Source of the DNA: Rhizopus arrhizus
Taxonomy: Eukaryota; Mucoromycota; Mucoromycetes; Mucorales; Rhizopodaceae
Assembly (NCBI GenBank): GCA_024220505.1
Contig: JAKZZE010000003.1
Location: 558,001 to 622,000 of the forward strand
DNA length: 64,000 bases
Reading direction: 5' to 3'
Below, piece by piece: positions 23,261 through 36,045 of the stretch. The notes under the pieces were generated by a model that was not told the origin of the DNA, searched no databases, and was given only the letters and a program-made list of their open reading frames with translations. A program made the position numbers and the translations under genes. Positions within the stretch are counted from its first letter, which is position 1; every line of letters starts with the position of its first letter.

Positions 23261-23874
23261 GAAATCCCGTAGATTCCATAAAAAGTAAAGGACACAGGGG
23301 TTAACTAAATTGTCTAAAGTCCGTTTTCCCGCAAACCCGGAGAAAACTTAATTTTTCTTTACATTTCAAAATTACAGACTAAAACAAATTAAAGAACAAT
23401 AAGTCTTGTTAGAATAATGTTTTCTAAAACTAAAAAGCAAACTGTACCCATCAAAAAGAACTTTATATCCGCTCAGAAATTGTGTGTTTAGTTAATGATA
23501 TCATTTTCTTTTTTCTCCACATCGTGTAACAATTCTTAATTTTAAACATTGAAAAGAAAATAGCTACATGACGCATTGCATTTACAGCAAAGCAAATAAA
23601 AGCTATATTTTATTTGTAATATGAATAAAGTCATAAATAAAAAGAAAATATGTTTTAAGTTATACACTTGGTTGATGAGACCTTTTTTTTTCTCTTTCAA
23701 ACAAAAGGTGAAAATGGAGGTTTGTGTAACCATCTTTTTTGAAAATGACGTCAGTTCGAAGATCCAAGGGGATTGAAATTGATGCAGTACCAGCAGAAAA
23801 TAGAAAATCTATATAAACACTATGCAGGCTTAGGGGCTTTTCTTTTGTTTTCATTCTATATATTTCTATAAACA
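23261..23874. promoter_or_regulatory. Upstream region of the AVT-like transporter
   Basis: No gene seen. A TATA-like CTATATAAAC sits at about 23810-23819, some 55 bp before the transporter ATG, which is a typical core promoter distance. Confidence 0.5.
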
Positions 23875-25705
23875 ATGAACTTGGATGAAACTGTAAATAA
23901 TGAAGCTGTGAGAGGAACAGTCAATTTAGCACAAGTACGAAGTCGATCTTATGAACATCCAAAAACTGAATATATGTCCTCACTTCCCTCTGGAAATAAT
24001 AACCATGCTCACTTCTCTGACCTTGATAGCATGCCAAACGCAAAGCCCCGTCCAAGAAACAGTCGGATGAACACAACCGGCCAGATCAGATCAAGGCCAA
24101 AACTGTCCAGCAGAGCAGCCTCAATTATTTCCCCTGTGTCAAGAAATTCAATGATCAGAAACCTCTCTACGTTCTCTCTCTACAGTAACTTTGCTGGTGA
24201 AAGGCTAGAGGACAATCAGAACAAACAAAGGTCAACGTGTGTGGATGAAGAAAAGTGTAAAAGTAACGCTTCTCGGCGCTCCTCTTTGAAAAATAAAACA
24301 GAAGTATCAGTGATGGATGAAGAGTCGTTTGTTGAATCAGATGAAAATGATAAACCAAAGGCCTCTTTTTCCAAAGCAATGTTTATGTTTCTGAAAGCAT
24401 TCATCGGTTCTGGCGTTTTGTTTCTTCCAAAAGCGTAAGTTTCAGTTCAGATTTTTTTTTTTGCAACAAAATCAGACACACTCATGAAATCTTGTGTCAT
24501 TCTAGGTTTCAAAATGGCGGTTTGGCATTATCGATCGTACTGATGGTCATTATTGCAGCCATTTGTCTTGTGGCCTTCCAAAGATTGGTCAATACCCAAT
24601 TGAATGTAGGAGGATCGTACGGTGATGTTGGTGGCATACTTTATGGTCAATGGGTTCGATTTATTGTCTTATTCTTTATTGTTATTTCCCAAATTGGCTT
24701 TGTATGCTCCTATTTCATTTTTGTTTCTGGTAATCTTGTCAATGCAGTTGATGTCCTTTCAAACTGTACGTCTAATATCGCAGAAAAGTATTACATCTGG
24801 TTCCCTCTTATTATCCTGATTCCTTGTGCTCTGGTTAGACACATCGCTCGACTGTCCTTTGCTATCATTCTTGCTGATATCCTCATTCTGTTTGGCTTGA
24901 TCTGTGTGATCTACTTTACAGCCGACCAATTAAAAAACGTAGGTATTGGACCCAATATCGCTGCTGTCAACCCACAAAATTTTGCTCTCATGATTGGTAC
25001 AGCTACTTTCTCATTTGAAGGCATCGGGTTAAGTAAGTTGCTAATCCAGAAAATATAACAATGAAAAATGAGTGACTTATCCTTAAATTAGTCATCCCCA
25101 TTGTTGAATCGATGAAACGTCCCGAGAAATTTCCTTTGGTGCTTACCTTGGGTATGTGCATTGTCACTGTCATTTACATCTTGATCGGCACCCTATCCTA
25201 TCTTGCTTATGGCGATAAAATTCAAGCTGCTGTTATCTACAATTTCCCGTCAGACAATAAGCTTACTATTACGATTGAGTTACTCTATTCCTTAGCCATT
25301 TGTCTGACTGCTCCTTTTATGCTTTTCCCAGCTTTGAAAATCATTGAAAACGGGATTTTTGGGAGGTTTGGATCTGGTAAAGATAGTATGGCTGTTAAAT
25401 GGTCAAAGAATATGTACAGAGTGATCATATCCATCGTCTGTGCTGCCATATCGTTCGGCGTCGGTGGTGATAATCTAGACAAGTTTGTTTCCTTGGTTGG
25501 TTCTGTTGCTTGTGTTCCGCTCTGTTTCATTTTCCCTGGCATGTTCCATTGGAAGATGTCGAGTAAAGCAACAGACAGAGCTGTAGATAGCTTTTTGATG
25601 GTATTTGGAGCCGGTATCATGATCTACACATTATACATCACCATCAATTCCTTTGTCCATCCACAAGCAGCTGGAGAATCCATTGGTTCTTATTGTCCTG
25701 CATAA
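23875..25705 (+). CDS. Vacuolar amino-acid transporter, AVT3/AVT4-like (AAAP family)
   Basis: Three exons (23875-24434, 24506-25032, 25092-25705). A polar N-terminal extension of ~160 residues (Ser/Arg-rich, with an acidic VSVMDEESFVESDEND patch) precedes the transporter core, as in AVT3/AVT4/SLC36-like proteins. Core motifs: KAFIGSGVLFLPKAFQNGG at TM1, GGSYGDVGGILYG, FEGIGLIIPIVESMKRPEKF at the helix 6 region (formed exactly across the second intron), and GTLSYLAYGD. About eleven hydrophobic helices are visible. Known family role: proton-coupled export of neutral amino acids from vacuole to cytosol. The splice at 24435 restores the conserved PKAF-NGG motif, which supports the model strongly. 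Confidence 0.9.
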
Positions 25706-25985
25706 TTTGTATCGCTTGCTTTTATCGTAAATATCTAACTCCTTAAATCGTATCATGTACAATGTAAATAATTAGAATCCAAATAAAAATAAATAATGCA
25801 CTATCTATTGAGTGGATATCATAAAGAATAAAGACATGTCCCTTTTTATAAATTTGATTGAATAAACAAGCTCCAAATGGGTAAATTAGTACAGTCAATA
25901 ATTGCTATATCCTTTCAAACAATAGCTTTATTAAATGTCATCAGTAATTTTAAGTTTTTTTTTTTTTTTCAAAGACATGCGATAT

Positions 25986-27061
25986 TTAATATCTTGAATC
26001 AATCCAAGAATAATGCTTGAATACATTTTTAAGAGTATATTGTTTAGCTTCAGATTCAGTAAGTAAAGACGAAAAGTTGGCACGAATACTTGCATTCCAA
26101 GGGTTGTTTCCACTATCGTTGTATTCGTAAAAAGCAACACCATCAGTTCTAGGGTCCTTGGCCTGCCAAATACTCCAAGCAACAGGCTTGATATGAGATC
26201 CAATCTCGGAGTTCATAAAAACGACACGAGCATGTTGATTCCAGGGTCGGCCGAGATAGCAAGAATTTGGGAACTGTGATGGTGAAGTAAAGGTCATGGA
26301 AGTATTCTTGGTATCAGCAAGAGGGCCTGATGGTAAAGTAGCAAATGTTTTGCAGTTGTTGAAATAAAGACCACCTTCAGCATCTGCAGAATCTCTCTTG
26401 TGGGCCGTGATATATCCCCCATTCATATTAGAAGCAATCTCACAATCTTCAAAGTAACCTATCAAGTGTCTTCAATTAGAAGCCAACTCTGTTTCACATC
26501 ACAATCTTTCCTACCAACACCCGATCCAAAAATAAAGTCAACGGACCCTTCTACATGACAATTTTTGAAATAGGCTGTAGAGTTTTTAGTCACATAGAGC
26601 GTATCCTGGAATCCATAAAAATTGACACCGTAGAAAGAAACTTGTTTTGCTTCAACACTCAATGCCAAATTAGCCATGTTTTTCGTTTGATGGAAAATGT
26701 TTGCGATGGTCATGTCATATACCTTTACATTTTGGCCACGAACAGCTAGAACAGCAGCATCGGAATCTTTTCCTACATGGGACTGAGTATCTTTAAAGCT
26801 GTCATATTGAATTGACACTTTCCCTTTTGATGAAGAAGGCTTCAAAATGACATTGCTTCTGGTTAAAATAATCTTTTCTTTATAATTTCCAGGTGCGATC
26901 GCTACTGTCCAAGTTTCGGTGGTGTTGGGAAGAGCATTCAGCGCACTGGTAATGCTGGTATAATCACAAGAAGAACAGACGTGAAGAGTGGTACTTACAG
27001 CATTAGCAAGTGAGACCAAGAGGCTTGAAGATATCAAAATTTGATCTAATGAGAGACGCAT
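25986..27061 (-). CDS. Pectin methylesterase (CE8), paralogue 1
   Basis: Two exons (27061-26515; 26458-25986) around a 56-nt intron. N-terminal signal peptide (MRLSLDQILISSSLLVSLANA). Right-handed beta-helix pectinesterase with all catalytic signatures: FYGFQDTLYV (Gln and first Asp), EGSVDFIFGSGVG (second Asp), GYITAHKR, and CYLGRPW (Arg/Trp). De-esterifies homogalacturonan, releasing methanol, and is secreted. The intron falls between the DFIFG motif and GYFED. An in-frame reading of the intron in the first exon frame ends in a stop, so splicing is required. A TATA-like TTATATATATTATT lies near 27117-27130. Paralogous to 28953-30029. Confidence 0.92.
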
Positions 27062-28646
27062 TTTTATTTTATGAAAAAAAAGGTCAAAAAAAGAGGATTC
27101 TTCATTTTCAGGTGGTTATATATATTATTAAACTGAGATAGTTTTTATCTTGTGAATCAATGAAATAAAGAAAATAATAATGTCTTTTGTCTCAAATATA
27201 AGCTCCACAACCTATTTGGTAAAAGTACAAGCTCCCTATTGAACACAATACATTTAACTAATTTGAACTGTCGGGCAGGGTTACACTGTGTGTTTCCAGA
27301 TAATATCATCAAATAATTATTTTGTCCGAATCAATTTGCAATACCGCATGTGCTTCAATGTTGTATATTCCAATGCTTCATGACACAAATTTTATAGTAT
27401 CTAGTTGTCATTACGACAAACATAAAAGAAATACGTAGAACAGCAACTGCTTCCAATTATTTTCTATAGATTTATGAAAGAACGGACGAATTACTGTTAG
27501 TTGTTTTTGATAGAAGAAATGAGAAACATAATGTTGTCAATTAAGGTTTCACATTGATTTAGATAGATCTACTGCAGTCACTCATCTGGCATCTTCTATA
27601 GAGTAAGATTATCCGTGGTGAACAGCTTCCTATCAAGTGTCCTGATAATGAGAATGCTTATCTTATAGTTCAAATAGTGACTAGTCTGTATAAAATGATT
27701 TGTTTAAAGTTGAAAAATTCTTTAAAATTTGAAACCTCTGTTTAAGAGCCCTTTATTATTTGCAAGACATTATTGTTTCACGCAAACTAAACTTAATTTT
27801 ATATAAAAACTGATAAAGTTAGATCCGCAAATTAAAGACCCAAAATGAGAAATATAGGAGACATCGACAAAATGAGTAGTGTAATGCACCAGTTTAGCTT
27901 GAGCATTACATTTCATCTGGTTGATACATGGAGTTAAGCTTTGTTTTCCCATTACACATAATGTCTCCATGCACTATTCTGTGCTACATAATCGGTTATC
28001 GTATACTTTATTACTCCTGTTCTCTTTTCAGCGACCACAGGAAATATGCTACATAAAATAGAAAAATTGTTCATGCAAAGAATAAGTGAGTTCTTTTCAT
28101 GGCAAGGTAATAGATACCTAATAGAATGAACCCGATTTATGCTTCTTGAAGTTTGGATTCTTCAAAAGTATTTTTTAGGATTCAAAATCAGATTTTTATC
28201 TAATAAAGTACATGATGTTACCACAAAATAAGACAGAAAGTATTTTATATAGCTTCAAAATGTTCATTATGATTTAATGCTCACATCAAAAGTTTGATGA
28301 TGATTACAGCCACGTTAATTTATTGACAATGCCTCAACATGTGTTTCTTTATTGATAATTGCCATTATCATGTACAAAGCTTAGACAAACACAGTAGCGC
28401 ACGCAAACTTCCAATTCAAGTAAAACACATTCCCAGAATTGGGTGCAGCTGCTTTTTGTATTGTGTCTCTTAGTATGACCAACTGCCAATTTTGTGAGCC
28501 GTAAATCATATATGCACGTGGATCCAACAGTGAAAAGCAAGAGAAAAATAATGACAAAGTTTCACCAAAATTGCTTTGATGTGATAGTCAAAGAAATGTC
28601 ATGATTTTTGTAGCTTTTTATTATTCATGCATCTTTTGTGTTTTTT

Positions 28647-28680
<34 letters not shown>

Positions 28681-28952
28681 AAATTTGATATTTAATAGTT
28701 AAAATTTATGTTTTGTTCTGCATTAAGCTATAATTAATCAAAAGTTGACATTACACCAAAGGGCGATGTGTTACCCATAAGGTAGCTTATCTGTTTCAAA
28801 ACGCTCGGAAAACCCAGTAAATAAAAATGGGTTATTTTCGGTACATATCACACGCTTGTAATGTAGCAGTACTACAATACATTAAGATAAGGAGAGGGAA
28901 CAAGTTAATGATCGTAAGGGTGGTATACGTTTATTTATAAAAACGAGAATGG
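27062..28952. other. Spacer between the pectinesterase paralogues
   Basis: About 1.9 kb without a recognisable gene. A 31-T run lies at 28649-28679. Short ORFs on either strand lack family similarity. Confidence 0.6.
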
Positions 28953-30029
28953 TTAGACTGAAGTATCAATAAAAGAGGTGCTACCAAAGACCTTGCTGAC
29001 ACTGTATTGAGCAGCTTGAGTAGAGGACAAATTTGTAGCGAAAGAAGCACGAGAAGAGGACCAGGCGCCACTTCCAGAGTTACTATATTCACCAAACAGA
29101 ACATTACTGGTTCTAGCATCGCTCGTGCTCCAAGCACTCCATCCGACAGGCTTGATGTGGCTACCGAGGTTTGAATACATAAAAACGACACGAGCATACT
29201 TGCTCCAAGGACGGCCAAGGTAACATGAACTAGAGAATTGAGAAGAGGAAGTGAAAGACATGGAAGAGCTGTATGTAGAGGCGAGGGGACCAGAAGGAAC
29301 GGTGGCCTTGACAGTACAGCTGTTGAAGTAGAAACCACCGGTAGCACTTGAAGAGGCACGGTTGTGGGCAGTGATGAAACCACCACTTTGGTTAGAGGCG
29401 ATTGTACATCCTTGGAAATAGCCTAAAAAAGGTGTATGAGCTTATGTATCAAAAAACAGACTTGATCATGCGCTTTTTTACTTACCGGTACCATAACCCC
29501 AAATGAAGTCAATTGAACCTTCGATGTAACAGCTTTTGAAATAACCAGAACCGCCGCTGTTAATCAAGAGAGTATCTTGGAAACCATAAAACTTGACATT
29601 ATAAAAGGATGCTTGAGTACCAGCAAGGTTAAGAGCCAAGTTGGCAATGTTGCTGGCTTGCTTGTAAGTGTTGGCAACAACCATGTTGTAAACTTTAACG
29701 TTACTTCCAGTGATAGTCAGAACGGCAGAGTCAGTATCAGATCCAGAGGAAGATTGAGTGTTGTGGCCAGCGCTGTATTCAAGATAGACAGTACCACTGG
29801 AGCTAGAAGGCTTCAAGATAACATTAGAGCGAGAGATCTTAACTTGCTCTTTATATGTTCCAGGGGCAATGGAGATGGTGTAAGTGGTAGATCCACTAGG
29901 AATAGCAGCAAGAGCCTTGGTGATAGTAGTATAAGTACAAGAAGAACAAACGCTGAGAGTAGTAGAGGCAGAGACCCATGAAATGGTCAAGGAAAGTAGC
30001 AAAAGGATAGGCCCTAGAGTGAGTTGCAT
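28953..30029 (-). CDS. Pectin methylesterase (CE8), paralogue 2
   Basis: Two exons (30029-29486; 29422-28953) split at the same place in the protein as paralogue 1 (between the DFIWG motif and GYFQG), with a 63-nt intron. Signal peptide MQLTLGPILLLLSLTISWVSA. Catalytic motifs FYGFQDTLLI, EGSIDFIWG, GFITAHNR and CYLGRPW are complete. The middle and C-terminal parts are more Ser/Gly-rich than in paralogue 1. Codons here are visibly richer in G/C-ending forms than in paralogue 1, which could reflect higher expression. Same orientation and same intron position support tandem duplication. Its upstream region has a TTTTATATGA TATA-like element near 30078. Confidence 0.92.
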
Positions 30030-31929
30030 GGCTATTGATAAAGAAAAAAAAAAAAAGAAGCTTCATGAGCCATGTCTTTTATATGATAAAACGCTCTAGA
30101 ATGGAGATTAAAACTAAAATTAATCAATACTGGAACTTAATTAATAAAGACATGTCATACTCGATTAGTTTCATTGTAGTCAAGAAAAAAATATCCATAA
30201 TTACACTTTGAATATCACTTAATGTTACCTTTTCGAGTAATGCCGAGGATTTTAAAAGTATATTGTCGTGAAACGTATGATCTTTACTCATTTTAATTCA
30301 GGAAATTGAAATAAAAATGCTGTAGTAAACAGTAAATACAGATTAGCACAAGCTGTTTAACGTGCATTTTAAATTGAATGTAAGAGGTTTTTGTAAACAG
30401 TTTATGCAAAACTGAGAGCAAAAGGGTCACAGTATATATATATAAAAAAGAAAGGCTTGACAGAAACATTTAGTACTTTCAGGGTTCAAATGCTCCAAGA
30501 GGAATTTTAGCACTTTTTTTTTAAAATAATCAGATAAAATCTCTATTTAATACATGCTATTGTGATTAAGCACTCATCTTTAAAAGAAATGATGATTTTC
30601 CAATTGCATGTATAGAACGAGCATATTATTATTATTATTTGTATACATCTATAACTCTGGTATTTGTTTCAAAGTTGTAATAATTTTTGAATTATTGAGA
30701 TCGCCAAGGCATTAATATCACTTACTAATTTTGTTACACCAGTTCCCATAAAACCAATAGATCTCGCTAAAATGAAAGCATTCGTGGCACATTGCTTCCA
30801 TTTCTAGTTAAATTCTCTTTTTGGTCTTTTTCAACGTTTTACGTGTTTCACTATACTCTCAACTTAAGCACTTTTTGGCTGAGGCTCAAATAAAAGTTTG
30901 TGCTCTAGGTTCAAAACTTTGCTGAATTGAAAAAAAAAAAAAAGCAGATCAAGAGTGACGGAGTTTATGAAGGATGAACATAATCTAGTGACAAAACTGT
31001 TAGTTATCACCCTACTGCAAGAAGTAACAAGCAAAACCTAAATGATCATGCTATTCGGGTTAAGGAATGGCTAAAGATCAAAGCAAGTTCCCTACCATGA
31101 AAATATGGCTCATCTTCAGTTTAATTATGAACTTTCATTTTTGCTTTGACAATTAAATACAGTTGATAAGTATGCGAATTGATATCTTTATGAAACTTAC
31201 AATGGGTTAAAGATAACACAACTGATAACAATCCTTCAGATCAAAAGATAATACTTGATTGTAATCAGACCGAGATATATGCTATTCATAAATTCTTTTT
31301 TTTTTAATTAATCAGTATATTATTGTGTCATTGGCATATGAAGAGAATAAGGGAAAGGCACAAAAGATCATACACCAACTTTGTTAATTCTGTAATGAAA
31401 AGTGTATAAGCACGGGTTATAACCAGAGCCATATTAAATACTATGGCTATGGTGTCAGATTTGGGGTTTAATATAAATTCCAGGAAAAAGTTCACTTCTT
31501 TTTAGTTATTACCGTGAAAATTGACATAAAAGAAGATAATCTTGGGCTCTTCCTTGAAGAAAAAATACCACCTTTTACACTAGTAACTATATTGAATTAC
31601 GTTATAATCAGTTAAAGTCGTATAATGTGGTCGCGCTAAAAATACTCATATGGACACGATGACCTATGTTCTTTCACAAGTGGTAATCATTGACTTTCGA
31701 TAGGATGCTGTACGTGTCCAATTTGGTGCAAAAAGAGATGCTTTTATCAATAGAGAAAAAAGAAAATAACATGGCTATTGAAAACACAGATAAGGTAAAC
31801 GACAGGCATTTACTAATTTTCTATGCTATCAAAACATATATCTTAATCCTGCAAGAAGCTCATGCTTCTTCTTTAGAAATGTTGCACTTGAACACAACAT
31901 TACAAACAACCCAATCTTTTCTGCCTTTG
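30030..31929. other. Long AT-rich spacer
   Basis: No gene recognised over 1.9 kb. The ORF from 31690 to 32067 is hydrophobic and low-complexity, and runs out of frame with the LINE remnant that follows, so it is not called as a gene. Confidence 0.55.
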
Positions 31930-32790
31930 ATCATCGATTTCAGCTCGTTTCTGTCAAACATAATTAATTTCACTTTCCTTCTTTCTATGTCATGGCAATT
32001 TATGCTTATGCCGATCCTACTGAGCGTCGAAATTTTTATTTGTCCCTTCTTGGATTTGCTCCGTTGATGTCACTCATTCGATCCCACAGCAAATTAATTA
32101 TTACCAGAGATTTTAACTACTTTCCAGTGAGCTTTGTGGACATGCCTCCCTTCATGGCGATTAATATTAAAGGGAAATATGTATAATTGTATGGTCTCTC
32201 CTCTGGACCTTCGATCGATATTTCGTCGTGGGACATTGCTGAGTACGATTGACTGTTATATGCTTCATCTTTTCTACACTCAGTTCTATGTTTTACTTCA
32301 ATAAACTGCAGTAATAGCTCGTGGACAGGCCGTGATTTACTTTTTGCTTCTTTCAAATTCAACTGCTCTTCTCATGGCCCTGGACTGCGGCACATGAATC
32401 TCAATATTCTAGAAATGGTAAGCTTGACAACCGTCTTCAGAGGCTTTGGACAGATTTTCAGAAACCCTTCCTCCAGGCTTGATTGTTCCTCAGCTGCACT
32501 GGAAGCAACTCAAACATTTCAGATAGTGGCTTGTTCTTACGGCCGTCATTAGGTTACTTGAAGAACTCAGCAGCTTCATCGACTCTAGAGTAAGTACAAT
32601 CGTATTTTACAACAATGCAAGCCTAATGGCGCCATGAATCATCTTTTATTTGTAGTGGAACACCAGATTGAAATTCCAAGTAAAGTTACTGCGAACAAAA
32701 TTCTTCGAGACAGTACGACTTGCCGTCTCTAAATAAACTAAAGAACTCTACGAAATTGCTGAACTCGTATCCAGGTCGCGTCCTTTCTTG
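31930..32790 (+). mobile_element. Decayed LINE endonuclease region (fragment D)
   Basis: A frame at 31992-32186 reads YADPTERRNFYLSLLGFAPL and then SKLIITRDFNYFP, the pattern of LINE apurinic-type endonuclease domains (Y-A-P, then GDFN). Here the expected Gly of GDFN is Arg. Downstream frames are broken by stops and shifts; pieces like LDLRSIFRRG, ALDCGT and LIVPQLHWKQ can still be read. The RT domain does not follow. It may belong to the same LINE family as the fragments near 22 and 53 kb, but the regions do not overlap, so this cannot be checked here. Confidence 0.6.
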
Positions 32791-32879
32791 CGAGTCATGC
32801 TAGAGAATATGACAAAGTTTTGTACAATTATAACTACATAATTTATCGCAATATAAAAATTATTTATATTTTTTAAAAG

Positions 32880-33040
32880 CAACCAAAACAAAGTCCTCCT
32901 GCTGCGTTGACTACTCAAAGTTTGGACGAAATAACAAACAATGCAAAGCGTACGGTGAAAACAGAAGGTGAGAATACACCTAACAACCCTAATGACATCC
33001 CTGCACCTAAAAAAAAAAGCAACAATAAAAAGTTAATATG
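32880..33040 (+). pseudogene. Possible exon remnant, unknown
   Basis: A frame reading QSPPAALTTQSLDEITNNAK, then a polar Asn/Pro/Lys-rich stretch and a stop near 33040. It is preceded by an AAAAG acceptor-like site. It looks like protein by composition but stands alone, with no credible partner exons. Low confidence. Confidence 0.25.
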
Positions 33041-34185
33041 AATATCGCATATCTTTTTCAAATTTACATCAAACTGCAACGTTCTCTGACAAATTTAATT
33101 TTAGGTTGTTCTGTAGTGAAATAAAGTGACATTAACAACTTGCAGCATAACGCAAATGCTACTGACACGATTCCTACTAACCTTTGGCTTTTCAATGACT
33201 CAAAGCCTCCTATCCTTAATCATGAGCATCCTTCAATCTTTTCTGTACATTTCTCGTTTCATTTTTACTTGATATGTTTTTTGTAAGCGCATATGCTCAT
33301 TTAGATTATTATTCAAGCTCTTGAAATGACACCAAAGTATGTTTGTTCATGAAATTTATAGAAAATATGTCGGTATTCTTCGTGATCTAGACTTTAATCC
33401 AAAAATTGAAAAAGTTATTCTGGAACCACAACGAACAATCGGAATTTCATGAAACTGGAAATAAAAACAGTGTATTTACACTTATGAGGGAAAAAAAAAG
33501 GGGAGGGGGAGGCAAGATTAAGGTTGTTTACACAATCCGGGTTTGTAAACTGCATATACACCATTTTATAAGAAGCTGAAAAGTGAACCAAGACACGTTC
33601 AGATGTAGGAATATAATATTATTTATTTGTACTACAAAGTACCCTTGGCGCGTAATTTTGTTGAATTTGAGATGTGTTACCTATTCTTCTGTTTTTGAAT
33701 TTGGGCTTATGATTCAGGGTCTGCCCTGTGCTTGGATCATTATAAAATATTTAATATCGAATAGCAATTGTACTTTTTTCATGCGATATAATTGTGTTTC
33801 ATTCTTTTTACAAAAATAATGCCATGTGTAGAAAAAGAAAGATGAAGATCTGTTTTTATTGGTATATCAACAGTATTTGATATCATTTATGTCTGTTGTT
33901 GTAATATGTTGATCTATTCATTCAAATAACAGAGAAAATATTAAAATGTGTTTGACACGTTGATCCTAATGAAATATCAGTACCTAAACCACAGTGGCCT
34001 TTACAATTAGTCTGTTCTGTTTTACATGTTTCAAATAGAAAATTTTTCATTGGTTATCACCATTGTTATGTAAGAAGCTTAAATTTAATTTTTCATTTAA
34101 TGTTGCAAGAGAATTCAAATGCAGGATATGACACATAACGAATAATGGAAGAAAGCTTAAAGAATAAAAAAAATGTATTTAAATA
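33041..34185. other. Intergenic region
   Basis: No gene recognised. A short frame near 33360-33450 (GILRDLDFNPKIEKVILE) looks protein-like but is isolated. A G-rich AAAGGGGAGGGGGAGG patch is at about 33497-33512. Confidence 0.5.
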
Positions 34186-35122
34186 TTATCCTGTATTATT
34201 TTCTGAATTAAGAATTGTATCTTCTCGAGGAGGTTCAAGATTTAAAACAGCCGTACTTGGTGTTAAAGGAGAAGGTGATGCCATATTAAATTTGGGTTCG
34301 CGAACAACATAATAAGCCGTGATTCCTTCCTTCTCACTCAATATTCTAACTGTTTGAACTTCAAAGCCAAACTTTTCAAACCAGTGAACAGTTTTTTGAT
34401 CCCAAATTTCCGCAAATATTGGTAATTGAACTTCGTCTGCTTTCTTGATGGCATATTTTAACAAATTACTTCCTACGTGTTTTCCCCTCTCTGCAGGTAA
34501 TACTCCAATAAAGTTAATCGAGATATGTGGTCTTCCTTGCATGATTTGTCTTTTCATCTTACTGAGTTGTCGGTGATGTATTAGAGTAGCTCGCTTTTTT
34601 AATTGATACACGTTAATCTTTGTCATTTAAAGAAAATGCCTTTTTCTTCTTCTCTTATTACTTACTAAAGTACCCATACCACCTAACCAACCCCAAAGCT
34701 TTCTTTTTCCCAAAACATTTCCGATGGATAGTATTTCAGATTCACTGGCTGTCCAAAGCATCACACCTTTACAACCATTCAATTGGACAGCACATTCTCT
34801 ACTTTTGCTTGCAGCAGTACGAATAAGTACTTTGAATATATCTTGATAAGCATTCATTCGTTTATTTTCATCCTTAATTGAGCCAGTAATCCAATTGAAT
34901 AATACATTATTTGAATATGATTCACTCAAGGTATAAGCAGCTTCCTTATCAGCTTCTAAATATTAAAATTAAAAACTAGTTTTAATAAGATCATAATTGA
35001 ATTATATACTTTTAATGACTGGCCTAATGCTGATATATGGTTCTTGGGTATCTACAGTCAATCTTCTACTAATCCTATTTTTTTGTCTTTCGTTTACAGA
35101 AAGTGTATTACTAGATGTCATA
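34186..35122 (-). CDS. GNAT-family N-acetyltransferase
   Basis: Four exons (35122-35113, 35051-35010, 34955-34666, 34617-34186) give 257 residues. The tiny first exon (MTS plus one base) joins in phase to NTQEPYISIRPVIKKADKEA. The GNAT core is visible: beta-strand and motif A FIGVLPAERGKHVGSNLLKY (acetyl-CoA pyrophosphate loop of the R/Q-x-x-G-x-G/A type, here ERGKHVG), then IFAEIWDQKTVHWFEKFGFE (motif B region, typical of the GNAT C-terminal strand and helix). A polar tail of ~35 residues follows. The substrate cannot be told. It starts 147 bp downstream of the stop of the SVIP-like gene on the same strand. Confidence 0.8.
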
Positions 35123-35269
35123 GTAAAAGTAGAAGAAGAAAAGTAAAAAAAAAAAAAAAAAAAAAGGCAAATTTATTTCCGAATTTCCCAAAAAGGTGCA
35201 CAATAAAAAATATTTGTTTTCTTTTAATCCCACTATATAAAACTTTGTCAATATATCAAACTGCTCAAG

Positions 35270-35690
35270 CTATAAACACATTACAACTAATTCATCCTCT
35301 TTTCTTGAATTATATTCTGGTTTCTTATACTGTTGTTCTGCTAATTGTTTGCTTAATTTGCCTCCTTCCTTTAAAACGCCTCGTTTTTCAGCCTATGACA
35401 AAAAAAAATGTTACTTTTTTTTTTGAAGTAACTTGTTTTCCTGCTTTACATCTGCTTTCCTCTTCTCTGCGGCAATCAACATGGCATCTTTTGGACTGTT
35501 GTCTCCACTCACATTAGAGCCACCTAATGTCTGACCACTTGATTTATTATTTTTTGTGGACTTTAATTGGTATTCTTCAGCTTTATTTCTTTGAGTTCCA
35601 CAGCAGTTTCCCTTTTAATGAAAAGAAACATTAGTTTTGTAAATGCTGTTTTTCATTTTTAAAAAAGTGCATGCTTTTTTTTTTTACCAT
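35270..35690 (-). CDS. Small N-myristoylated SVIP-like protein (candidate p97/VCP-Cdc48 adaptor)
   Basis: Three exons: the ATG alone (35690-35688), 35611-35450 and 35392-35270, with phase-0 GT-AG introns, giving about 95 residues. The N-terminus after splicing is MGNCCGTQRNK, a textbook myristoylation (Gly2) plus palmitoylation (Cys4/Cys5) signal. In the middle, KDAMLIAAEKR fits the VCP-interacting motif R-x5-AA-x2-R with Lys for the first Arg, and AEKRKADAEKRGVL follows, much like animal SVIP (AAERR...SRGIL). Known SVIP role: membrane-anchored inhibitor/adaptor of p97 in ER-associated degradation. The last ~20 residues are uncertain because a GTATAAG donor could start a third intron. Missed by ORF length filters because of the one-codon first exon. 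Confidence 0.68.
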
Positions 35691-36008
35691 TTAAAAAGGA
35701 AAGGAAAAAGGTCCTTTTGTTTCAAGATATCACAAAAATTGATTTCAGCCAACAAAAAGCCTCTCCCCCCACGTTTTTTCACGTTACTTGATTTTTAACA
35801 GAGAAAACATTCTTTAAAGAGTAAGGCTAAGAAAGCAGTGGGTTAAAGCATTAAGGAAAGAGTGAATTCACATTCCTTGTGTGTACTATATTTTGAGAGG
35901 CTATCTAGCTTAGTAAATGTGTTTGATTTCTAACACTGTAAAGAAATCATAACCATTCATTTAGAAATAAAAACCAATGGGTTTTACTTTATCTACATTC
36001 ATCGTTTC

Positions 36009-36045
<37 letters not shown>

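Noticed and set aside
31690..32067. 125-codon plus-strand ORF
   Set aside because: Its start is low complexity and its end overlaps, out of frame, the recognisable LINE endonuclease reading; no independent support.
35044..35517. 157-codon plus-strand ORF
   Set aside because: It is antisense to the spliced SVIP-like and GNAT genes, which have conserved motifs and splice sites, and it spans a Lys run made by a poly-A tract.
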